64,000 bases of DNA from Thermus islandicus DSM 21543 (lineage in GTDB: Bacteria > Deinococcota > Deinococci > Deinococcales > Thermaceae), in assembly GCF_000421625.1 (NCBI RefSeq), contig NZ_ATXJ01000006.1:42571-106570 (forward strand). Reading direction: 5' to 3'. This document shows, one piece after another, positions 60,409 through 64,000 of this stretch (position 1 is its first letter; every line of letters starts with the position of its first letter). A program made the translations under genes and the position numbers. The notes below the pieces were generated by a model, which saw only the letters and a program-made list of their open reading frames with translations, was not told the DNA's origin and searched no databases.

Positions 60409-60897
60409 CTACTCAGTATAGCAGGCGGGGAGGAAGCGCTCCAAGAGGGGAAGGAGCTCGGGAGGAGGCGGCCCCACCGGGAGGAGGCCCACGCCGCTTC
60501 CCGCAAGGAGAAGGACCCCCTTCAGCCCCTCGGGAGGCAAGTAGACCCATTCCACCTTAAGGCCGAGCCTCCGGGCCTCCTCCGCCACCTTCTCCCGGGT
60601 GATCCCCTCGAGGCCCCCCAGAAGGACGAAAAGCCTTCCCTCCCGGTAAAGGAGGGGGCTCGTGCGGCTGCCGTCCACCACGTGGCCCAAGGCGTCCAAA
60701 AGAAGCCCCTCAAAGGCCCCCCTCGCCTCCGCCTCCTTCCGGGCCAGCCGGTAGGGCAGGTAGTTCCCCGTCTTGAAGGGGGCGAGGTCTGGGTGGACCC
60801 GGTAGGGGGTGAGGTGGACCCGGACCCCCTCCCGGTACAGGCGGAGGGGAGGGAGGGTGTAGGGCCCCGCCTCGGAAAGCCATCCCCCTTCGGCCAC
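60409..60897 (-). pseudogene. Class IV aminotransferase (PabC-like), N-terminal domain missing
   Basis: A 162-residue frame from GTG 60897 holds only the second half of a fold-type IV PLP enzyme. HPDLAPFKTGNYLPYRLARKEA contains the catalytic lysine region, and DALGHVVDGSRTSPLLYREG plus GGLEGITREKVAEEARRLGL are family motifs. Family-like sequence continues in frame upstream of the GTG (LLKAFPHAPCLRVRLTV, to about 60940) without an evident start, and the N-terminal domain of about 90 residues is absent. There the sequence passes into a transporter remnant on the other strand. The enzyme is probably inactive. The intact family makes 4-aminobenzoate or transaminates branched amino acids. Confidence 0.65.
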
Positions 60898-60933
60898 GGT
60901 GAGGCGGACCCGGAGGCAGGGGGCGTGGGGGAA

Positions 60934-61318
60934 GGCCTTGAGGAGGGCCTCGAGGTGGAGCTGGTCTACGCCCGGGGGGGAAGCCAGGCCCTGCCGTTTC
61001 TGGTGGGCCGGGCGGTGGACTACGCCGCCACCAGCCTGGACGCCGCCCTCCAGGCCTACCAGCAGGGAGCCCCCATCCTTCGCTTCTGCTCCACGGGCCG
61101 CCTCCTTGAAGGTGGCGGTGGCGGGGGAGTTCGTGGCCGCAAGCCGGGGGCTCGGCTACCTCCTCTCCTTCGCCCAAAGCACCTACAACGCCAAGCTCTC
61201 CCTGGCCCTGATCGCCCTCATCGTGCTCTTCGTCCTCCTCCTCTTCTTCCTCTTTGACCGCTTGGAGCGCCACCTCCTCCGCTGGCGGCCCGAGGGCAGG
61301 GCAGGAGGCGGAGCGTGA
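60934..61318 (+). pseudogene. Remnants of an ABC transporter: binding-protein fragment joined to a permease C-terminus
   Basis: Frame 1 (about 60934-61095) reads GLEVELVYARGGSQALPFLV, then RAVDYAATSLDAALQAYQQG, then APIL: the N-lobe of an NMT1/THI5 or SsuA-like binding protein, without signal peptide or start. Frame 2 (about 61103-61318) reads SLKVAVAGEFVAASRGLGYL and then FDRLERHLLRWR, the conserved C-terminal end of the partner SsuC/ThiX-like permease. The two are out of frame, and more than 400 residues are missing between them. So two internal deletions have destroyed an importer, perhaps for a thiamine-precursor pyrimidine, a sulfonate or nitrate. Confidence 0.7.
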
Positions 61319-61324
61319 GGCTCT

Positions 61325-62347
61325 TCACGCCTCCGCCCGCCTTCCGGGAAGCTCCACCCGCCGCCCGCAGCGGCAGGTCTCCCCCTCAATGCGGATCAGG
61401 GTGCCGTCCCCCTTGGGGTAGAGCCAGAGCGCCCCGCAGTCCGGGCAGCGCACCTCGGCCACCAGGGTGCGGATCTCCTCTGGGGAGAAGCGGTAAACCT
61501 CCCCGCACCAGTGGCAGACCACCTCCGCCCCCCCGTCCTTCACGATCATCTCCTCCCGCTCCTCGGGGGTGAAGAAAACCAAGGCCTCCAGGGCCTTCTC
61601 CCGGGTGCAGCGGCACTGGAAGCGGGCCGGGATTTCGTTTTGGGGGTAACCCAGGGCGCGGAGGTCGGTGCGCTGGAAGCCGAGGCCCTCTAGCAGGGCC
61701 TCTAAAGCCCCCTCCAGGCCCCTTTCCCGGAGGAGGGGTGTGATCCCGGGGAGGGCCTCGAGGTTGGCCTCGAGGCGGCCGAGGACCTCCTCCTTAGCCC
61801 CCGGCATCACCTGGACCGCCACCCCCCCCGCCACCTCCACTTCGCCCTCCCCCTTTACCCTTACCCCTAGGAGGACCGCCGAGGGGATCTGCTCCGACTG
61901 GAAGAGGTAGTGGGCCAGGTCCTCGGCGATCTCCCCCGAGACCAAGGGGACAGCGCTGGTGTAGACCTCGCCGCTTGGCAGGCTGCGGTCCACCCGAAGG
62001 ACCCCAGCTCCCACAAGCTCCCCCACGTTAAGCTTTCCGTCCTCCCGAAGGGGCACCTCGGCCTGGGGGTTCTTCACGTAGCCCCGCACGTTCCCAAAGG
62101 CATCCGCCTCCACCACCATCCCCCGGAGGGGCCCCGTCCCCTCCACCCGGAGGGTGAGGCGCTCCTTGGGGGTCTTAAGAAGAAGCTGGGCGAGGAGGAG
62201 GGCCCCGGTCATGGCCCGGCCCAGGGCGGCCGTGGCCGTGGGGGAAAGGCCGTGGCGGCGCCGTGCTTCCTCCACCACATCCCTGGTCTCCGCGGCCACC
62301 ACCCTAAGGCTTCCCTCCCCGGCCAGGCCCCTCAGGATCCTTCCCAT
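61325..62347 (-). CDS. hslO: Redox-regulated chaperone Hsp33 with extra C-terminal cysteine module
   Basis: 340 residues, about 45-50 more than usual. The Hsp33 core is complete (GRAMTGALLLAQLL, VRGYVKNPQAEVPL, SGEIAEDLAHYLFQSEQIPS). The redox zinc site is C245-x-C247 (FQCRCTREK) and C278-x2-C281 (VVCHWCGEVYRF). A further tail adds C301-x2-C304 (RCPDCGALW) and C325-x-C327 (TCRCGRR), which could bind a second zinc. Oxidation of the zinc cysteines activates Hsp33 as a holdase. CATAAT lies 8 bases before ATG 62347. It diverges from cysS. Confidence 0.92.
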   Translation of the reverse strand: MGRILRGLAGEGSLRVVAAETRDVVEEARRRHGLSPTATAALGRAMTGALLLAQLLLKTPKERLTLRVEGTGPLRGMVVEADAFGNVRGYVKNPQAEVPLREDGKLNVGELVGAGVLRVDRSLPSGEVYTSAVPLVSGEIAEDLAHYLFQSEQIPSAVLLGVRVKGEGEVEVAGGVAVQVMPGAKEEVLGRLEANLEALPGITPLLRERGLEGALEALLEGLGFQRTDLRALGYPQNEIPARFQCRCTREKALEALVFFTPEEREEMIVKDGGAEVVCHWCGEVYRFSPEEIRTLVAEVRCPDCGALWLYPKGDGTLIRIEGETCRCGRRVELPGRRAEA

Positions 62348-62355
62348 ACCCCGCC

Positions 62356-62377
62356 ATTATGCCATGGGCCCTATAAT
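62356..62377. promoter_or_regulatory. Divergent leaderless -10 boxes of hslO and cysS
   Basis: In the 37-bp gap, CATAAT on the minus strand (62361-62356) lies 8 bases before the hslO ATG, and TATAAT on the plus strand (62372-62377) lies 7 bases before the cysS ATG. The perfect TATAAT fixes the cysS start at 62385. Confidence 0.65.
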
Positions 62378-62384
62378 CCCCCAT

Positions 62385-63827
62385 ATGGGCCTGGTCCTTT
62401 ACGACACGATGCAAAGGCGCAAGGTACCCTTCGTTCCCGCCGTTCCCGGACACGTGGGGATCTACGTCTGCGGCCCCACCGTCTACGCCGACCCCCACCT
62501 GGGCCACGCCCGGGGACCTATCGTCTACGACGTCCTAAGGCGCTACCTCCTTCACCTTGGCTACAAGGTGCGCTTCGTCTCCAACATCACCGACGTGGGC
62601 CACCTCACCGAGGACGACGAGGGGGAGGACAAGGTGGAACGGCGGGCCAAGCTGGAACGGCTTGAGCCCATGGAGGTGGCGGAGAAGTACACCTGGAGCT
62701 ACTTTGACGCCCTGGGGGCCCTGAACGTCCTCAGGCCCTCCATCGCCCCCCGGGCTTCGGGCCACATCCCGGAGATGTGGGAGCTCATAGACAGGCTTCT
62801 GGAGCGGGGCCTGGCCTACGTGCGGGAAGGCAGCGTCTACTTCCGGGTCCGGGCCTTCCCCGAGTACGGGAAGCTTTCCGGGAAAAGGCCCGAGGAGCTA
62901 AGGGCGGGGGCCCGGGTGGAGGTGCGGGAGGAGAAGGAAGACCCCCTGGATTTCGCCCTCTGGAAGGCGGCCGAGCCCGGGCACCTCATGCGCTGGAAAA
63001 GCCCCTGGGGGGAGGGGTACCCCGGCTGGCACATTGAGTGCACCGCCATGAGCCTCAAGTACCTGGGGGAGGGGTTTGACCTGCACGCCGGAGGGATAGA
63101 CCTCCAGTTCCCCCACCACGAGTGCGAGATCGCCCAGGCGGAGGGGGCGGGCTTCCGCTTCGCCCGGCACTGGATGCACCACAACCACGTCCTCCTGGAG
63201 GGGGAGAAGATGGCCAAGAGCACCGGGAACCTCGTCCCCCTTCACGATCTCCTCAAGGCCCACGAGCCCATGGCCGTGCGCTTCTACCTCCTCCAGACCC
63301 ATTACCGGAGCCCCATGGACTTCACCTTTGAGGGGCTGGAAAGCGCCAAGAGGGGCTATACTCGCCTCCTCCAGGCCTACCGGGAGGTGCGCGGGCAAAG
63401 GCGCCAGGCCCCCCCCGGCGCCACCCCGGAGCTGGAACGGGCCCTGGACGCCCTGGAGAAGGCCTTCATGGAGGCCATGGAGGACGACCTCTCCACCCCT
63501 GAAGCCATCGCCGCGCTTTTCACCTTCCTCCCCGAGCTCAACCGGCTCCTCCCCGAGGCGAAAGCGGACTCCCTCGCCCGGGCCGAGGCCCTCCTCCACA
63601 CCCTGGGGGAAGGGATCCTGGGGATCTTCCCGGAGCGGGTCCTGGAGGAAAAGGTCTCGGGGCCCCTCCTCGAGGGCCTCATCGCCCTTCTCCTGGAGCT
63701 CCGCGAGGAGGCCAGGCGGGCCAAGGACTTCGCCAAGAGCGACCGTATCCGCGACCGCCTGAAGGCCCTAGGGGTGGTGGTGGAGGACACCAAAGAGGGC
63801 CCCAGGTGGCGCCTCGAGGGGGCCTAG
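62385..63827 (+). CDS. cysS: Cysteinyl-tRNA synthetase
   Basis: 480 residues from ATG 62385 ([16 protein letters not shown]); 77 in-frame residues upstream are antisense to hslO. Class I motifs: [17 protein letters not shown] (zinc cysteine and HIGH-type site), the zinc ligands in [13 protein letters not shown] and FPHHECE, and the KMSKS-type loop [10 protein letters not shown]. It charges tRNA-Cys. The 3' end overlaps the next minus-strand gene by 4 bp. Confidence 0.96.
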   Translation: MGLVLYDTMQRRKVPFVPAVPGHVGIYVCGPTVYADPHLGHARGPIVYDVLRRYLLHLGYKVRFVSNITDVGHLTEDDEGEDKVERRAKLERLEPMEVAEKYTWSYFDALGALNVLRPSIAPRASGHIPEMWELIDRLLERGLAYVREGSVYFRVRAFPEYGKLSGKRPEELRAGARVEVREEKEDPLDFALWKAAEPGHLMRWKSPWGEGYPGWHIECTAMSLKYLGEGFDLHAGGIDLQFPHHECEIAQAEGAGFRFARHWMHHNHVLLEGEKMAKSTGNLVPLHDLLKAHEPMAVRFYLLQTHYRSPMDFTFEGLESAKRGYTRLLQAYREVRGQRRQAPPGATPELERALDALEKAFMEAMEDDLSTPEAIAALFTFLPELNRLLPEAKADSLARAEALLHTLGEGILGIFPERVLEEKVSGPLLEGLIALLLELREEARRAKDFAKSDRIRDRLKALGVVVEDTKEGPRWRLEGA

Positions 63828-64000
63828 CCTCCCTCCTCCCTGAGCGCAGCGGAGAAAAACACCCAGAGCAGCCCTAGGAGGAGCACCGCCAGGGCGGCCA
63901 ACGTTCCGTAGGCCAGGGGCCTTGGGGAAAGCGGGCTTTCGGGAAGCGTGGGGGGCACGAGCTCGCTTATGGCCAGGAAGCGCTCCAGGGCCCCATCCTC
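63824..64000 (-). CDS. C-terminal 58 residues of a membrane protein (gene runs past the right edge)
   Basis: The minus-strand frame ending TAG at 63826-63824 is open to the window edge. It reads a soluble part (LERFLAISELVPPTLPESP), then one hydrophobic span (LAYGTLAALAVLLLGLLWVF) and a short charged tail (REEGG). Too little is present to name a family. Confidence 0.6.
   Translation of the reverse strand, partial: EDGALERFLAISELVPPTLPESPLSPRPLAYGTLAALAVLLLGLLWVFFSAALREEGG

Noticed and set aside
60710..61273. Minus-strand frame of 187 codons across the scar region
   Set aside because: Acidic and Pro/Gly-rich shadow translation antisense to the permease remnant; no motif.
1..64000. tRNA, rRNA, CRISPR arrays, insertion sequences, att sites, replication origin
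   Set aside because: No cloverleaf-like GTTCNA segments, regular repeats, transposase motifs or DnaA-box clusters were found. Intergenic space is too small for most of these.

Overview
The window is very G+C-rich, densely packed bacterial DNA. Almost every stretch is coding, many genes overlap by 4 bp, and many start codons sit 6-9 bases after a TANNNT -10 box with no leader. Ribosomal protein S16, MgtE, HpaB/HpaC, threonine dehydrogenase and Omp85 all read as Thermus proteins. Differences in S16 (84 residues) and in the MgtE membrane half from what I recall of T. thermophilus suggest another Thermus species. I see no rRNA, tRNA, CRISPR array, insertion sequence or prophage.

Layout. 1-7.3 kb: the end of an enoyl-CoA hydratase gene (+), then a minus-strand operon reading from 7237 down to 483. 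It encodes a branched-chain-type ABC importer (with permease and ATPase fused), a PaaI thioesterase, phenylacetate-CoA ligase and a second hotdog thioesterase, so it looks like uptake and CoA activation of an aromatic acid. 7.3-13.4 kb: a 4-hydroxyphenylacetate (homoprotocatechuate) operon (DapA-like aldolase, hpaG, hpaE, hpaB, hpaC, hpaD) with a divergent PucR-type regulator at 13.5 kb. 14.9-23.3 kb: housekeeping genes (serA, degV, dtd, a fatty acid desaturase, purH, yqeY, a Nudix hydrolase, a class III aminotransferase). 23.3-30.6 kb: a minus-strand operon of thiolase, SDR, a short CaiB-family protein and a BMP-type nucleoside ABC importer. 30.6-35.1 kb: comF, mtnA, a PQQ sugar dehydrogenase, a lipoprotein and tdh. 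35.1-43.1 kb: one giant TamB/AsmA-like gene. 43.2-50.2 kb: acyP, hflX, a YdcF-like gene, divIVA, yggS, purine nucleoside phosphorylase and Omp85. 50.2-58.4 kb: rpsP, ffh, mgtE, queA, a NYN protein, PEP carboxylase and ymdB. 58.4-64 kb: a Tat-like DsrE protein, a small membrane protein, recO, greA, a truncated aminotransferase facing ABC-transporter remnants, an Hsp33 with extra cysteines, cysS and the edge of a membrane-protein gene.

How parts fit together. The paa-like and hpa operons together would take up and break down phenylacetate-type compounds. The nucleoside importer and purine nucleoside phosphorylase form a salvage route. The giant TamB-like protein and Omp85 belong to the outer-envelope assembly and lipid-transport machinery of this diderm lineage.

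Most interesting candidates: (i) the mgtE 5' leader, which carries a 13-codon ORF ending Arg-Pro-stop directly against two mutually exclusive hairpins, one of which would hide the mgtE start; (ii) Hsp33 with a second, mirrored four-cysteine set; (iii) the 2.7k-residue TamB-like protein; (iv) five divergent gene pairs driven by back-to-back leaderless -10 boxes in 23-54 bp; (v) a head-to-head deletion scar at 60.4-61.3 kb. All functional statements come from reading the sequence and from recalled family knowledge; no search was run.
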